Made by a program: the position numbers and the translations under genes | Source of the DNA: Pseudomonas laurylsulfatiphila | GTDB taxonomy: Bacteria; Pseudomonadota; Gammaproteobacteria; Pseudomonadales; Pseudomonadaceae | Direction of reading: 5' to 3' | DNA length: 64,000 nucleotides | Assembly: GCF_002934665.1 (NCBI RefSeq) | Contig: NZ_NIRS01000003.1 | Location: 496,001 to 560,000, forward strand | The notes under the pieces: generated by a model | The model's database searches: none | Told to the model about the DNA's origin: nothing | What the model saw: only the letters and a program-made list of their open reading frames with translations | Shown here: piece after piece, positions 46,426-59,015 of the stretch | Position numbering within the stretch: position 1 is the first letter of the stretch | How the letters are laid out: every line of letters starts with the position of its first letter

Positions 46426-47265
46426 TTACATTTTCTGCAGATCACGCTGCGCCAGCTGAGCAGCGGAAGTGCCCGGATACTGGGACACCACCTGCTGCAG
46501 AATGCCTTTGACCCGGTCGGTATGACCGAGACGGCGCTCTACATCAGCGAGCTTGTACAGCGAATCAGGCACCTTGGCGTGCTTGGGATACAGCTGCGAA
46601 ACCTTGGCAAACGCCTGACCTGCACCTTGCAGATCGCCTTTGGCCAGGTTCACTTCGCCCAGCCAGTACTGGGCGTTGCCCGCGTACTGACTGTTCGGGT
46701 ATTTGCGCAGGAATGCGGCGAAAGCCTGGCTGGCCTTGTCGAAATCCTTGGCCTTGATCAGGTCGAAGGCAGCATCGTAATAGAGCTTTTCCTTCGCCGG
46801 ATCTGCCGGTTCGCTACCCGCGGCAGGTGCTTGGGCGGCGGCTGCGCCAGCTGCTGCACCTGCGGCTGCACCGGGGGCGTTCAAGTCACCACCGGTGGAA
46901 GAATTTTCAGGAGTCGCGGCTGGTGCAACGCCGGTTCCTATGCGCCGATCAAGATCCTGGTATCGCTCCAGGTTTTCCTGCTTCATGCGCGCTACATCAT
47001 TTTGCAGCTCTTCGATCACACCCTGTTGGCGCGAGATCTGCTCCTGCATTTGTTGCAGTTGGTTGAACAGCTGGCCCTGTGCCGAGACAGGGGTCGAAAC
47101 CCCTCCCCCGGCATAGGCGCCGTTCGTACCGTAACCTGCAGGCGGATAACTGCTCCCGCTATTGTTATAGCCGGAGTCATTATCGACCACAGGAACCGCA
47201 GCCCACACCGCAAGCGGCGCGAGGCTGAGAGCCAGAACAGTTACAGCACGACGGCACGTTCGCAT
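46426..47265 (-). CDS. cpoB: Cell division coordinator CpoB (YbgF)
   Basis: Periplasmic partner of TolA and PBP1B, coupling outer-membrane constriction to septal peptidoglycan synthesis. The 279 residues have a signal peptide (MRTCRRAVTVLALSLAPLAVWA), an N-terminal trimerising coiled coil (QLFNQLQQMQEQISRQQGVI and on), an Ala/Pro-rich linker, and C-terminal TPR repeats (AAFDLIKAKDFDKASQAFAAFLRKYPNSQYAGNAQYWLGEV). It lies 6 nt after pal and is the last gene of the tol-pal cluster. Confidence 0.95.
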   Translation of the reverse strand: MRTCRRAVTVLALSLAPLAVWAAVPVVDNDSGYNNSGSSYPPAGYGTNGAYAGGGVSTPVSAQGQLFNQLQQMQEQISRQQGVIEELQNDVARMKQENLERYQDLDRRIGTGVAPAATPENSSTGGDLNAPGAAAGAAAGAAAAQAPAAGSEPADPAKEKLYYDAAFDLIKAKDFDKASQAFAAFLRKYPNSQYAGNAQYWLGEVNLAKGDLQGAGQAFAKVSQLYPKHAKVPDSLYKLADVERRLGHTDRVKGILQQVVSQYPGTSAAQLAQRDLQKM

Positions 47266-47271
47266 GACGAA

Positions 47272-47769
47272 TTACTTACGCAGTTCGACGCGACGGTTTT
47301 GAGCCCAGGACTGCTCGTCGTTGCCGGTAGCAACTGGACGCTCTTCGCCGTAGGAAACCAGTTCCAGCTGAGCTGGGGAAACACCTTGCAGTACCAGGTA
47401 GCGCTGAACGGCTTTCGCACGACGCTCGCCCAGTGCCATGTTGTACTCACGAGTACCACGTTCGTCGGTGTTGCCTTCCAGAACAACGCGAGCGCCGTTT
47501 GCTTTCAGGTCTTTGGCGTGAACGTCCAGAGCGCGCATGGCTTCTGGCTTCAGGTCCGAGCTGTCGTATTCGAAGTAGAAAGTGGTGATAGCGCGCAGTG
47601 CAGCTTCTTCGCTCAGGGAGCCGTCAACTGCACCAGTGTTTGCGCCGTAACCAGCGTTTGGATCTACCGCGCCTTCACCGGCATTGTCGCCGCCTTTGGA
47701 CGAGCAACCTACAGCTACAGCCATGGCCAGTGCCAGCGCAGCAAATTTACCAAACTTCAGCATTTCCAT
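47272..47769 (-). CDS. pal: Peptidoglycan-associated lipoprotein Pal (OprL)
   Basis: Outer-membrane lipoprotein that binds peptidoglycan and TolB. The 165 residues have a lipoprotein signal with lipobox AVAVGC (cysteine becomes lipidated) and a C-terminal OmpA-like domain: [43 protein letters not shown], with the diaminopimelate-contacting Asp/Arg of that motif. It lies between tolB and cpoB. Confidence 0.97.
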   Translation of the reverse strand: MEMLKFGKFAALALAMAVAVGCSSKGGDNAGEGAVDPNAGYGANTGAVDGSLSEEAALRAITTFYFEYDSSDLKPEAMRALDVHAKDLKANGARVVLEGNTDERGTREYNMALGERRAKAVQRYLVLQGVSPAQLELVSYGEERPVATGNDEQSWAQNRRVELRK

Positions 47770-47821
47770 CGTGAAACTCCTAATGAACCCCAGTGTGTTA
47801 AGTAAAACGTATAGCGCCGCG

Positions 47822-49123
47822 TCAGTTCAGGTAAGGGGACCAGGAAGGTTCTCTGACTTCGCCTTGTGCGGTAGGAAGCGGGAGCCTTACGCGTCCATTT
47901 ATGGACACGAGCATCAAGACTCCCCGGCCCTGCTGGCGGGTGGCGTAGATTACCATGGTGCCGTTGGGCGCGACAGTAGGCGACTCGTCCAGAGTGCTAT
48001 CAGTGAGGATTTTTACACTACCGCGCTGCAAATCCTGGGCCGCCACCTTGAAATTGGTGAAGCCATCCTGACGGTGAATCATGACAAGCGTCTTTTCATC
48101 AGCCGACAATTTAGGGTTGGCGTTGTAGTTGCCGACGAAAGTTACGCGTTCGGCACCGCCGCCACCGGCGCTGGTCTTGTAGATCTGCGGTTTGCCGCCA
48201 CGGTCGGAAGTGAAGTAGATGGTCGAGCCATCCTTGCCCCAGAACGGTTCGGTGTTGATGCCAGGACCGTTGGTGACACGGCTGATCTGACGCGAGCCCA
48301 GGTTCATCACATAGATGTCCGGGTTGCCGTCTTTGGACAGCACGAACGCCAGGCGATTGCCATCCGGCGACCAGGCAGGTGCACCGTTCAGGCCTTCGAA
48401 GTTGGTGATCTGCTCACGGCGACCGGTGTCGATGTTCTGCATGAAGATACGCGGACGCTTCTGCTCGAAGGAGACATAAGCGATGCGCTTGCCATCCGGT
48501 GCGAAACGCGGCGAAAGGATCGGCTCACGCGATTGCAGCAGGGTCACGGCGCGGGCACCGTCGTAGTCCGAACGCTGCAGGGTGTAGCGAGTGTTGTTCT
48601 CGGAGAAACGCTCGGCCGTTACGTACAGCAGGCGAGTCGAGAAGGCACCCTTGATACCCGTGAGTTTTTCGAACGACTGGTCAGAGATGTAGTGCGCCAT
48701 GTCGCGCAACTGATCGACACCGCCCGACACGCTGCCGGTCAGCACTTGCTGCTCGGTGGCTACGTTGAACAGTGCATATTGCACCTGCAGGCGACCGCCC
48801 GCCGGAACAATGCTGCCGACCATGACGTACTGGGCACCCAGTGCCTTGAAGTCACGGAAGATGATTTCGCCGGCCTGGCTCGGCTGGCTGATCATGTTCT
48901 GCTTTGGAATCGGCGAGTAGTAACCCGAGTTGCGCAGGTCGTTACCGATGATTTCCGCCATGTCGTCCGGCAGCACGCTACCGCCCTGGAAGCCGAACGG
49001 TACAACGGCGATCGGGGTCGCCCGATCGCTGCCGCTGGTAACCAGAATGTTTTTCTCATCTGCCATCGCCATCCCTGCCATGCAGCAGATAACGACCAGC
49101 ATTCCTCGAAGAAGGTTTCTCAC
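47822..49123 (-). CDS. tolB: Tol-Pal system beta-propeller protein TolB
   Basis: Periplasmic protein linking TolA to Pal. The 433 residues have a signal peptide ending MAGMAMA, an N-terminal alpha/beta domain ([35 protein letters not shown]) and six WD-like propeller repeats (for example [50 protein letters not shown]). Its start overlaps the tolA stop by 4 nt. Confidence 0.97.
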   Translation of the reverse strand: MRNLLRGMLVVICCMAGMAMADEKNILVTSGSDRATPIAVVPFGFQGGSVLPDDMAEIIGNDLRNSGYYSPIPKQNMISQPSQAGEIIFRDFKALGAQYVMVGSIVPAGGRLQVQYALFNVATEQQVLTGSVSGGVDQLRDMAHYISDQSFEKLTGIKGAFSTRLLYVTAERFSENNTRYTLQRSDYDGARAVTLLQSREPILSPRFAPDGKRIAYVSFEQKRPRIFMQNIDTGRREQITNFEGLNGAPAWSPDGNRLAFVLSKDGNPDIYVMNLGSRQISRVTNGPGINTEPFWGKDGSTIYFTSDRGGKPQIYKTSAGGGGAERVTFVGNYNANPKLSADEKTLVMIHRQDGFTNFKVAAQDLQRGSVKILTDSTLDESPTVAPNGTMVIYATRQQGRGVLMLVSINGRVRLPLPTAQGEVREPSWSPYLN

Positions 49124-50199
49124 AAGGCTAGATCCTCAGGTGTGAATGTCATCTTGAATGAACGATACGGAGCGAAATCACTCGGCTTCATTCCCTGCAT
49201 TTCTGTCAAACGTCCAATATTCTTCACTGCTGCAACAGCCGAAGCGTCAAACGGACCGTCGCCACTGGACTTGGAGACGCTGACCGAGGTCACCGTACCG
49301 TCCGGCAACATGCCGATTTGCAACACGACCGTCATGCCTTTGCGTGCCGAAGGTGGACGAGCCCAGCCTTCCGCTGCACGCGCACGAATCAGGTCATCGA
49401 AACTGCCGGCGACTTCGTCACCCTGCTCATCGGCCAAGGCCTGCTGACGCTGCGGCGTGTCGGAAAGCAAATCTGCCAGGGCCTGAGCCTTTTTGTCTTC
49501 GGCGGATTTACGCGCCGCGTCCTGCGATTTCTTCTTCGCAGCATCGGCAGCAGCTTTCTTCTTCGCTTCCTCGGCGACTTTCTTCTTCGCCTCCTCAGCC
49601 TCGGCTTTCTTCTTGGCGTCTTCCGCGGCTTTCTTCTTCGCGTCTTCGACGATCTTTTTCTTGGCTTCTTCAGCGGCCGCTTTCTTGGCCTCTTCTTCAG
49701 CAGCCTTCTTGGCTTCTTCTTCAGATTTCTTCTTGGCTATATCAGCCAATTGTTTCTCTTCTGCCTTCTTGGCTTCCGCGGCTTTCTTCGCGTCGTCGGC
49801 TTTCTTGGCTTCATCAGCCTTTTTCGCCTCGTCCGCTTTCTTCGCCTCGTCGGCCTTCTTGGCTTCCTCGGCCTTTTGAGCCGCCTCTTCTTTCTTTTGT
49901 TCCGCAGCCTTCACCGCTTCCTGCTCGACCTTTTTCTGCTCCATCTGCTCGACTTCGGTCTGACGCGCAGCAGATTTCTGCGCCTCACCGGCAATCTTCT
50001 GATTGGTCTGGGTGGTCGCCCGACTTTTCGATTTCAGCTGGTACAAGGTCGCCTGGACAATCGGCTTGGCCGGCGGCAGCTCCGGGGTAAAGGCAAAACT
50101 GACGAACAACATGCCGAACACCAGCACGTGCAAGCCAATCGCCCAGACACTAGGCCAGAAGTAGCTTTCCGAGGCGGACGGCTCTCGCTGTTGCTGCAT
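49120..50199 (-). CDS. tolA: Tol-Pal system inner-membrane protein TolA
   Basis: Spans the periplasm and uses proton-motive force from TolQR to act on TolB-Pal. The 359 residues show one N-terminal membrane helix ([22 protein letters not shown]), a long helical domain of Lys/Ala/Glu repeats ([14 protein letters not shown] and variants, about residues 75-245), and a globular C-terminal domain ([42 protein letters not shown]). The start overlaps the tolR stop by 1 nt (TGATG). The low-complexity repeat gives long false open frames on the opposite strand. Confidence 0.96.
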   Translation of the reverse strand: MQQQREPSASESYFWPSVWAIGLHVLVFGMLFVSFAFTPELPPAKPIVQATLYQLKSKSRATTQTNQKIAGEAQKSAARQTEVEQMEQKKVEQEAVKAAEQKKEEAAQKAEEAKKADEAKKADEAKKADEAKKADDAKKAAEAKKAEEKQLADIAKKKSEEEAKKAAEEEAKKAAAEEAKKKIVEDAKKKAAEDAKKKAEAEEAKKKVAEEAKKKAAADAAKKKSQDAARKSAEDKKAQALADLLSDTPQRQQALADEQGDEVAGSFDDLIRARAAEGWARPPSARKGMTVVLQIGMLPDGTVTSVSVSKSSGDGPFDASAVAAVKNIGRLTEMQGMKPSDFAPYRSFKMTFTPEDLAL

Positions 50200-50660
50200 C
50201 AGGGCGCCTCGGTAATCAAGCCAACATTACCGACCCCGGCTTTCTGCAACCCGCCCATGGCCCCCATGACGGAACCGTAATCGACGGATTTGTCGCCGCG
50301 AATGAAGACCTGGGTGTGCTTGCCGTTTTCATTGCCGACGCGAATGATCTTGGTCACGGCGTCAGTCATCTGCGGCAACGTCATGGCCCGGTCCTGCTGC
50401 TTGTCCGTGTCGACTTCGCTGCCAAGGTTCCAGTAGTAGGTCTTGTCGGATTTGATGGAAATGGTCAGGACCTGGGTGTTGTTGTCCTGCGGCAAGGCTT
50501 CGCTGGAAACCTTGGGCAGATCAACTTTCACGCCCTGATTGAGCATCGGCGCAGTCACCATGAAGATGACCAGCAGCACCAACATCACGTCGATGTAGGG
50601 CACCACGTTCATCTCGGCGACCGGCTTGCGCTTTTTGCGAGCTCGAGCGATTAAAGCCAT
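50199..50660 (-). CDS. tolR: Tol-Pal system protein TolR
   Basis: ExbD-like stator subunit of the proton-driven motor. The 153 residues have a basic start, one membrane helix (NVVPYIDVMLVLLVIFMVTAP) with the conserved proton-path Asp in YIDVMLVLL, and a periplasmic domain ending GGLQKAGVGNVGLITEAP. It lies 14 nt after tolQ. Confidence 0.96.
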   Translation of the reverse strand: MALIARARKKRKPVAEMNVVPYIDVMLVLLVIFMVTAPMLNQGVKVDLPKVSSEALPQDNNTQVLTISIKSDKTYYWNLGSEVDTDKQQDRAMTLPQMTDAVTKIIRVGNENGKHTQVFIRGDKSVDYGSVMGAMGGLQKAGVGNVGLITEAP

Positions 50661-50674
50661 TGGGAATTACCTGC

Positions 50675-51370
50675 TTATTCTTCGCTGGTGTGCACTTTGC
50701 GGTGCAGGATCGCCTGGAACTCGTCGGCGAAGGTGTAGTAGCGGCCCAGCAGGGTTTCGCTGCGAGCAGCAAAACGGTTGTAAGCGATAACGGCTGGAAT
50801 GGCCGCGAACAGACCGATGGCCGTGGCGATCAGTGCTTCGGCAATGCCCGGGGCCACAGTGGCCAGGGTCGCTTGCTGGGCGGTGGCCAGGCCACGGAAG
50901 GAGTTCATGATCCCCCAGACGGTACCGAACAGACCGATGTAGGGGCTGACGGAACCGACAGTGGCGAGGAAGGGCAGGCTCTGCTCGAGCTTTTCTTCCT
51001 CGCGGGAAATCGCAACGCGCATGGCACGGGCCACGCCTTCCATGACCGCTTCCGGGTCAACGCCTGGCTGCTGGCGCAGGCGGGAGAATTCCTTGAAACC
51101 GGCACGGAAGATTTGCTCGACACCCGAATCGGGGTCCGGGTTGCTGCCCGCCTGACGGTACAGCTTGGACAGGTCGATACCCGACCAGAAGCGCTCTTCA
51201 AAGCTCTCCAGGGCACGTCGACCGGCACGCAGCAAGTTGCTGCGCTGAAAGATCATGATCCACGAGGTCACCGATGCGGCTACCAGGGTCAGCATTACCA
51301 GTTGCACCACGATACTGGCATTGCTGACCAGGCTCCACATGGAGGAATGGTCGACGACGTTAGCTTCCAC
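50675..51370 (-). CDS. tolQ: Tol-Pal system protein TolQ
   Basis: ExbB/MotA-like motor subunit in the inner membrane. The 231 residues have three membrane segments: first [23 protein letters not shown], then the paired helices around [18 protein letters not shown] and [24 protein letters not shown]. The start is GTG with AGGAG 8 nt upstream, and overlaps the ybgC stop by 11 nt. Confidence 0.96.
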   Translation of the reverse strand: MEANVVDHSSMWSLVSNASIVVQLVMLTLVAASVTSWIMIFQRSNLLRAGRRALESFEERFWSGIDLSKLYRQAGSNPDPDSGVEQIFRAGFKEFSRLRQQPGVDPEAVMEGVARAMRVAISREEEKLEQSLPFLATVGSVSPYIGLFGTVWGIMNSFRGLATAQQATLATVAPGIAEALIATAIGLFAAIPAVIAYNRFAARSETLLGRYYTFADEFQAILHRKVHTSEE

Positions 51371-51827
51371 GCTTTATCTCCTGCTTTGAGTGTGTACCCG
51401 CGCCGCTCACGTCGGCAAAGGCCGCTCGTAGAGCTTCGGGAATGGCCCGGGGTTTCAAACTTTCAGTGCGCACACAGGCCACCAGAAACTGCCCTTCGCA
51501 GAGCAGCACATTATCCGTTGCCCGCCTGACCTGCTGCTTGAAGCGCAGGCTGGCACGGTTCAATTCGATTACTTCAGCGCTTACCAGCAGTTCGTCGTCC
51601 AGTCGCGCCGGCGCGTGGTAGCGCGCTTCGCTGGAATGCACGACGAACAACAGGTCCTCCCCTGCCAGTTGCGATTGGGCAAAGCCCAGGTCTCGCAGCC
51701 GCTCGGTTCGAGCCCGTTCCATAAACTTGAGGTAATTGACGTAATACACGATGCCGCCCGCATCGGTGTCCTCGTAATAAACGCGACAACGATGTGCGAA
51801 AGGCTCAAGCCCGTTTTGCGCGCGCAT
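51360..51827 (-). CDS. ybgC: Acyl-CoA thioesterase YbgC
   Basis: Hotdog-fold thioesterase, first gene of the tol-pal cluster. The 155 residues contain the catalytic motif [26 protein letters not shown] with Asp at the active site. In E. coli it is linked to phospholipid metabolism and acyl carrier protein. It overlaps tolQ. No terminator separates it from ruvB 127 nt upstream. Confidence 0.94.
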   Translation of the reverse strand: MRAQNGLEPFAHRCRVYYEDTDAGGIVYYVNYLKFMERARTERLRDLGFAQSQLAGEDLLFVVHSSEARYHAPARLDDELLVSAEVIELNRASLRFKQQVRRATDNVLLCEGQFLVACVRTESLKPRAIPEALRAAFADVSGAGTHSKQEIKRGS

Positions 51828-51954
51828 ACTCTAGTGCTTACTCCTCAGGTTGCCAATCCGGCCAGGCAACTGTTTTTCATTGATCTGCGGCTTTCTTGCG
51901 AAAGTACGGTGCTGGGACCCTACATTGCCCGAAAAAATCAGCACGCAATGTTAA

Positions 51955-53016
51955 TTAATCGTCACTGGCACCGAGGAACTCGTCTGCCACGGGCATTTCG
52001 CCCAATCGTGACGGAATGTTTAAACCGAAATGCAGATAGGCATGCCGCGTCACCACTCGCCCCCTTGGCGTGCGCATGATGTAACCCTGCTGGATCAGGT
52101 AAGGCTCAAGTACGTCTTCAATGGTGTGACGCTCTTCGCTGATGGCGGCGGCCAGACTGTCGACCCCGACCGGCCCGCCATCGAACTTCTCGATCATGGT
52201 CAGCAACAGACGCCGGTCCTGGTGATCGAAGCCGCGTTCGTCGACGTCCAGCAGGTTCAGCGCCAGGTCGGCAATCGGCTTGGTGATATGCCCCTTGGCA
52301 CGAACTTCGGCGAAATCACGCACCCGGCGCAACAGTCGGTTGGCAATTCGTGGCGTGCCACGGGCGCGGCGGGCGATCTCAAAGGCGCCTTCCGGGTCAA
52401 GCGGCAAACCGAGGATGCTCGCCGAACGACTGACAATCGTCGACAGGTCGGCGTTATTGTAGAACTCAAGACGCTGAACGATACCGAAACGGTCACGCAA
52501 CGGGTTGGTGAGCATCCCCGCCCGCGTCGTTGCGCCGACCAAGGTGAACGGCGGCAGATCCAGCTTGATCGACCGCGCGGCCGGACCTTCACCGATCATG
52601 ATGTCGAGCTGGAAGTCCTCCATGGCCGGGTATAGCACTTCTTCAACGATCGGCGACAGGCGATGGATTTCGTCGATGAACAGCACATCGTGAGGCTCAA
52701 GGTTGGTCAACAGAGCTGCGAGATCACCCGGACGCTCCAGCACCGGCCCCGAAGTGCTCTTGATCGATACCCCCATTTCCTGGGCGATGATGTTGGCGAG
52801 GGTGGTCTTGCCCAAGCCCGGTGGCCCGAAGATCAGCGTGTGATCCAGGGACTCGTTACGACCGCGAGCCGCCTGGATGAACAACTCCATCTGCTCGCGA
52901 ACGGTCGGCTGGCCAATGTATTCTGCCAGGCTGACCGGGCGAATGGCACGGTCCTGGACTTCTTCGCGCTCACGCGGGCTGTGCGTGGCAGCGATCAGAC
53001 GATCAGCTTCAATCAC
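51955..53016 (-). CDS. ruvB: Holliday junction branch-migration helicase RuvB
   Basis: Hexameric AAA+ motor that drives Holliday junction migration with RuvA. The 353 residues show [18 protein letters not shown], Walker [13 protein letters not shown], Walker [11 protein letters not shown], sensor [19 protein letters not shown], and the C-terminal winged helix ([22 protein letters not shown]). The start is GTG, directly after the ruvA stop. Confidence 0.97.
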   Translation of the reverse strand: MIEADRLIAATHSPREREEVQDRAIRPVSLAEYIGQPTVREQMELFIQAARGRNESLDHTLIFGPPGLGKTTLANIIAQEMGVSIKSTSGPVLERPGDLAALLTNLEPHDVLFIDEIHRLSPIVEEVLYPAMEDFQLDIMIGEGPAARSIKLDLPPFTLVGATTRAGMLTNPLRDRFGIVQRLEFYNNADLSTIVSRSASILGLPLDPEGAFEIARRARGTPRIANRLLRRVRDFAEVRAKGHITKPIADLALNLLDVDERGFDHQDRRLLLTMIEKFDGGPVGVDSLAAAISEERHTIEDVLEPYLIQQGYIMRTPRGRVVTRHAYLHFGLNIPSRLGEMPVADEFLGASDD

Positions 53017-53625
53017 TTAGATCATTCCCTTCAAGGCGCGGCGGATCATGTCCTCACTGCTCAAACCTTTCTCCTTGATCGCAGACACCGCCTTGCTGGC
53101 TTCCTGCGGCTTGTAGCCCAGGGAAATCAAGGCGCTGACGGCGTCATTTTCAGCAGTGTTCACCGGGGCCGGTCCATCCGGCTGGTTCGGCACCAGGGCG
53201 AACATGGCCGGTACGGTTTCCCAGGCCTTGAAGCGATCCTTGAGTTCCACCAGCAAACGCTCGGCGGTTTTCTTGCCCACACCTGGCACCTTGGTCAGTG
53301 CCGAAGTGTCCTGGGACTGTACGCAACGAACCAGTTCGTCGACTTCCAGGCTCGACATCAAGGCCAGCGCCAGTTTCGGCCCGACACCATTGAGGCGGAT
53401 CAACTCGCGGAAAAAGTCGCGCTCACGCTTGCCGACAAAACCATAGAGTAACTGTGCGTCTTCACGCACGACCAAATGAGTGTGCAACGTCAGCGGCTCA
53501 CCGACCGACGGCAAGCGATAAAGGGTCGTCATCGGCACTTCGAGTTCATAACCCAGGCCGTTTACATCCAGAATCAAGTGTGGAGGCTGCTTCTCAGCCA
53601 GGGTGCCGCGCAAACGTCCAATCAC
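53017..53625 (-). CDS. ruvA: Holliday junction-binding protein RuvA
   Basis: Tetramer that holds the Holliday junction for RuvB. From GTG at 53625 ([15 protein letters not shown]) it has 202 residues: an OB-fold domain I, helix-hairpin-helix domain II ([41 protein letters not shown]), and C-terminal RuvB-binding domain III ([19 protein letters not shown]). AAGGA lies 9 nt before GTG. The open frame continues upstream but not as family sequence. Confidence 0.96.
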   Translation of the reverse strand: MIGRLRGTLAEKQPPHLILDVNGLGYELEVPMTTLYRLPSVGEPLTLHTHLVVREDAQLLYGFVGKRERDFFRELIRLNGVGPKLALALMSSLEVDELVRCVQSQDTSALTKVPGVGKKTAERLLVELKDRFKAWETVPAMFALVPNQPDGPAPVNTAENDAVSALISLGYKPQEASKAVSAIKEKGLSSEDMIRRALKGMI

Positions 53626-53739
53626 GTTACAAATCCTTGAGCGTTGGCCAGCTCTGGGCCAGCGACTGATAGAGCAAGGGAGTAGCGCCGACAACCCAGG
53701 CGAAACGCCCTCACTCCATGAAAATGATTGCTGATGCTA

Positions 53740-54264
53740 TCAGAGACGCAGGCGCCCGCCACGACTGCGTGCCGCCCCGAGCCCATGGGGCAGCAGACTG
53801 GAGCGGGTATGCGCATGGCAAATGGCAATGGCCAGGGCGTCCGAAGCATCGATCTGCGGCTTGCTGGTCAGCTTGAGCATGTGCATGACCATCATCTGCA
53901 CCTGCTCCTTGTTGGCCGCGCCGGTACCGACCACCGCCTGCTTGACCTGGGTTGCGCTGTACTCGGCAATTTCCAGGCTTTCCTCGGCGCCTGCCACGAT
54001 CGCGGCGCCACGGGCCTGCCCCAGTTTCAGGGCGGAATCGGCGTTGCGCGCCATGAACACCTTTTCGATCCCCATGGTCACCGGATGATAGGTCTGAATG
54101 ATTTCCCGCACCCCGCGATAGACAATCTGCAGTCGCTCAGGCAGCTCGCCGGCACCGGTGCGGATACAACCGGAGGCGACGTACTCGCAGCCACGGCCGG
54201 TATCACGCACCACACCGTAACCGGTGATGCGCGAACCGGGGTCGATACCAAGAATTAAAGTCAT
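53740..54264 (-). CDS. ruvC: Holliday junction resolvase RuvC
   Basis: Cuts Holliday junctions symmetrically. The 174 residues carry the acidic catalytic residues in [16 protein letters not shown] (first Asp), [22 protein letters not shown] (Glu), and [13 protein letters not shown] (C-terminal Asp pair). It lies 114 nt upstream of ruvA in the same direction; ruvC-ruvA-ruvB form one cluster. Confidence 0.96.
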   Translation of the reverse strand: MTLILGIDPGSRITGYGVVRDTGRGCEYVASGCIRTGAGELPERLQIVYRGVREIIQTYHPVTMGIEKVFMARNADSALKLGQARGAAIVAGAEESLEIAEYSATQVKQAVVGTGAANKEQVQMMVMHMLKLTSKPQIDASDALAIAICHAHTRSSLLPHGLGAARSRGGRLRL

Positions 54265-54305
54265 AACGCCTGCAAAAGGAATTCGCGGTTGCCTGAGGAT
54301 AACCG

Positions 54306-54384
54306 TGTAGGAGCTGCCGAAGGCTGCGATCTTTTGATTTTAGATGCGAAGATCAAAAGATCGCAGCCTTCGGCAGCTCCTACA
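54306..54384. repeat. REP pair, family A
   Basis: TGTAGGAGCTGCCGAAGGCT and its inverse, the same unit as at 804-879, between yebC and ruvC. The only REP in the right-hand 20 kb. Confidence 0.92.
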
Positions 54385-54407
54385 GGGCGGCGATCTTTAT
54401 CGGTACA

Positions 54408-55154
54408 TCAACCGAGCTGCGCGGCCACCGACTCCGGGATTTCCGCGTTGGAGTAGACGTTTTGCACGTCATCCAGGTCTTCGAGCATGTCGATCAGCTT
54501 AAGGACCTTCTCGGCGCCTTCCAGATCAAGCTCGGCGCTGGTGGTCGGCAGCATGACGATTTCCGCGTCGTCACCCTTGAAACCCGCCGCTTCCAGTGCG
54601 TTACGCACGGAATAGAACCCGGCAAACGAGGTGAACACATCGATCGAACCGTCTTCGTTGGTCACCACGTCATCGGCGTCGGCTTCCATGGCCGCTTCCA
54701 TCAGCGCGTCTTCGTCAACGCCGGCAGCGAAAGAGATCTGCCCCTTGCGTTCGAACAGATAGGCCACCGAACCGTCAGTCCCGAGGTTGCCACCGCACTT
54801 GCTGAACGCATGACGAACAGCGGCGGCGGTGCGATTACGGTTGTCGGTCATGCATTCGACCATCACCGCCACGCCGCCCGGACCGTAACCTTCGTAGGTC
54901 AGCTCGACCACGTCGTCGGTATCGGCAGCGCCGGTACCGCGGGCGATGGCACGATCGATGATGTCACGGCTCATGTTGGCACCCAGGGCCTTGTCCAGGG
55001 CCAGGCGCAGACGCGGATTGGAGCCTGGATCACCACCACCCTGACGGGCAGCGACGGTCAGCTCACGAATCCACTTGGTGAAGATCTTGCCCCTCTTGGC
55101 ATCCTGACGTTCTTTGCGGTGCTTGATGTTCGCCCACTTGGAATGACCTGCCAT
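54408..55154 (-). CDS. YebC/PmpR-family protein
   Basis: From [21 protein letters not shown] at 55154 it has 248 residues, the full YebC family length. Typical segments are [43 protein letters not shown] and [23 protein letters not shown]. In P. aeruginosa PmpR is reported to repress quorum-sensing regulator genes; other members act in translation of difficult proline-type motifs. Which role applies here is unknown. AspS lies upstream. Confidence 0.94.
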   Translation of the reverse strand: MAGHSKWANIKHRKERQDAKRGKIFTKWIRELTVAARQGGGDPGSNPRLRLALDKALGANMSRDIIDRAIARGTGAADTDDVVELTYEGYGPGGVAVMVECMTDNRNRTAAAVRHAFSKCGGNLGTDGSVAYLFERKGQISFAAGVDEDALMEAAMEADADDVVTNEDGSIDVFTSFAGFYSVRNALEAAGFKGDDAEIVMLPTTSAELDLEGAEKVLKLIDMLEDLDDVQNVYSNAEIPESVAAQLG

Positions 55155-55240
55155 AACTCGCTCCGAATTCTCTTTGAAACATTGCCCGCCGCGCTGTATT
55201 GCGCCGGCCGGCAAACAAAAATCTTGAACAGCTCTGCCTA

Positions 55241-55272
55241 TAAAGAAAGGGCGCATCCGCAGATGCGCCCTT
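55241..55272 (-). terminator. Stem-loop terminator after aspS
   Basis: Minus-strand AAGGGCGCAT-CTGCGG-ATGCGCCCTT (55247-55272) followed by TCTTTATA. Confidence 0.72.
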
Positions 55273-55282
55273 CGGGTCAGCC

Positions 55283-57058
<1,776 letters not shown>

Positions 57059-57179
57059 GGTCGTGGTTTCACTTCTCGTAATTCGAAATTCGGTTGGAGA
57101 TCCTACAGCAGCCCCGCCTTTAAAAAGTCGCCGGGTGATGCAAGAGCTCGCGTGTGTCGTTCAATTCAGGTTCAGGACC

Positions 57180-57401
57180 TTAGTCAGCTTTGTCGCCGCC
57201 GGCCAGGTTCTTCTTGGAACCGGTCTTGAAATCGGTTTCGTACCAACCCGTGCCGCTGAGGCGAAAGCCCGGCATGGACAGCAATTTCTTAAGCTCTGGC
57301 GCCTGACAGGCAGGGCAGTCGACCAGCGGTGCATCGCTGATCTTTTGAATGGCTTCCAACTGATGACCACAGGAAGCACATTGATAATCGTACATCGGCA
57401 T
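57180..57401 (-). CDS. FmdB-type zinc-ribbon protein
   Basis: Small putative regulatory or nucleic-acid-binding protein. The 73 residues from ATG 57401 (MPMYDYQCASCGHQLEAIQ) carry two CxxC knuckles (CASC and CPAC) and the family tail PGFRLSGTGWYETDFKTG. A second ATG at 57395 is possible; no good Shine-Dalgarno sequence precedes either. It is 121 nt upstream of aspS, the common pseudomonad order. Confidence 0.9.
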   Translation of the reverse strand: MPMYDYQCASCGHQLEAIQKISDAPLVDCPACQAPELKKLLSMPGFRLSGTGWYETDFKTGSKKNLAGGDKAD

Positions 57402-57537
57402 GGAGGTTGTCTCGGCGATCAGATTGCTACCGCACACGCAGGGTTTCGCGGCAAAGAGCGGGATTATATCCATTAAATGCGGCCTGTGCAGCCGTAAGAC
57501 TGCACAGACCGACACTCTGCCGTTTTCACCGCCCAGA

Positions 57538-57873
57538 CTAGGCAGTGACGATGTACCCCCCTTTCTTGAGGCTGTGTACGACACAGACGACCCGCACCAA
57601 TCCACTGAAATTCCTTACTCCGCCATGACGCAAGTGAACTTCGCGATCCACATGTGATAACAGACTACTGACCGAACAACCGTTGGCCCGGGCCATTGCT
57701 CCCAAAATATCCCAATAAACCTGCTCAAGCCGCAAACAGGTAGCAAAGCCATTCAATCGTACGGAGCGGGACAAGGGCTGGGCCAATCCCATATCGAATT
57801 CGCGAACAAACGGATCAACCCTTACATCCCTGTGCGAACCGCATCGCCCCTCTTCTTGCCTTTCATAAACCAT
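57538..57873 (-). CDS. Ribbon-helix-helix domain protein
   Basis: Likely small DNA-binding regulator. From ATG 57873 (AAAGGAG 10 nt upstream) it has 111 residues. The N-terminal 40 are charged and variable. The C-terminal part matches the RHH_4 pattern: SVRLNGFATCLRLEQVYWDILGAMARANGCSVSSLLSHVDREVHLR, then RNFSGLVRVVCVVHSL. It has no toxin-like partner next to it, so it is not an obvious antitoxin. Target and role unknown. Confidence 0.75.
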   Translation of the reverse strand: MVYERQEEGRCGSHRDVRVDPFVREFDMGLAQPLSRSVRLNGFATCLRLEQVYWDILGAMARANGCSVSSLLSHVDREVHLRHGGVRNFSGLVRVVCVVHSLKKGGYIVTA

Positions 57874-58403
57874 AACGCTGACACTCCTTTGCCATCCTGG
57901 TTTCTTAAAGCGCAACTTTGTGTCGACTTATAAAAACGCAGGTGCAAAGGTATTTTCCAGCCGACTTTATGACCCTCGACGTAGGATAAGCCAACAACTG
58001 TTGGCAGACCCTGGAGATCGTCCTACGCCGGACGTTTTCCCACGCAGCGAAACGAAGCCTCCTTCAGAAACACCCTATGGAATGACGTAGGAAAGAAGAG
58101 CCCAAGCATCCACGCCACTTTTTCATGCGCCTGCATACGCGGACCAGCAAGTCACCTGCCTTACCGCAGCCGCGGAACTTCGGGCAACCTGCGGCAAATC
58201 ACCGCCAAAGAGCCGCCGGACGCCCTGATTTGAGTAGCCTGCGGCTTTGCTGTTAAATAGACAGCGTGTCGCCAGTGCCTATTTTTCCGGGCATGGCGCA
58301 TAGGCTGATACCGGGCACGTGTCCAGCGCCTCTTTATTGTCTTGAAGCGAACCGTGCGCCATCAGCTCTTCCTTGTGAGCTGTCTTAACGTGAGTTAATC
58401 AAA
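57874..58403. other. Divergent intergenic region without a clear gene
   Basis: 530 bp between the ribbon-helix-helix gene (minus) and the membrane cold-shock gene (plus). It must hold both promoters and perhaps a long leader for the latter. I see only weak short inverted repeats, such as GCCTAT/ATAGGC at about 58277 and 58300, no convincing ORF and no T-run hairpin. Confidence 0.5.
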
Positions 58404-59006
58404 ATGTTGAAAATCGTCCATCTGTTGATAGGCGCAGCAGCCTTGCTGCTGTCCTTCATCCCTAGCCTGCACCCTGAAGCCTTGCCTTACCTGCAACAAC
58501 CTGACGCGCTGTACCTGGCCTTTTTCGGCCTGCTCAATCTCACGCTTGCACCTGTCATCCCTTACTGGAACAAAGGTCCGCGCCACCAACTGCAAAACCT
58601 GGTCAGCGTCCTGCTGGCTCTGGCGGTAGTACTGCAGACTCTGACGCTGATCGCGCCGATGCCTGTCATCGCCGGTCAACCTGCCGTTCTGTTCAGTCTG
58701 GTCGCAGCCCTGATCGCTGTTGCCCTGCACCTGGGCATCAGCTTCTACAAATCGTCACCGGTCGCTGCCTCGCCAAGCTACGACATGAGCAACCGCGATA
58801 CCGGCACCGTCAAGTGGTTCAACACGTCCAAAGGCTTCGGCTTCATTTCCCGCGACTCCGGCGACGATATCTTCGTCCACTTCCGGGCCATTCGCGGTGA
58901 AGGCCACCGCGTCCTGGTAGAAGGCCAGCGCGTGGAGTTCTCTGTCATGAATCGTGACAAGGGCCTGCAAGCCGAAGATGTGATCGCCGCACTGCCACGC
59001 CGCTGA
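58404..59006 (+). CDS. Membrane protein with C-terminal cold-shock domain
   Basis: A 200-residue fusion. Residues 1-115 hold about four membrane segments ([65 protein letters not shown]). A short linker leads to a full cold-shock domain at about 132-197 with RNP1 KGFGFI and RNP2 IFVHF. The arrangement suggests nucleic-acid binding at the inner face of the membrane. An in-frame ATG at codon 128 (58785) could make a free cold-shock domain, although its ribosome-binding site is poor. I have seen such fusions annotated only as cold-shock protein. Function unknown. Confidence 0.87.
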   Translation: MLKIVHLLIGAAALLLSFIPSLHPEALPYLQQPDALYLAFFGLLNLTLAPVIPYWNKGPRHQLQNLVSVLLALAVVLQTLTLIAPMPVIAGQPAVLFSLVAALIAVALHLGISFYKSSPVAASPSYDMSNRDTGTVKWFNTSKGFGFISRDSGDDIFVHFRAIRGEGHRVLVEGQRVEFSVMNRDKGLQAEDVIAALPRR

Positions 59007-59015
59007 TTCAAGGCT

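Noticed and set aside
49318..50280. Phe/Leu-rich plus-strand open frames opposite tolA
   Set aside because: They read the complement of the Lys/Ala/Glu repeat of TolA and only mimic a membrane protein.
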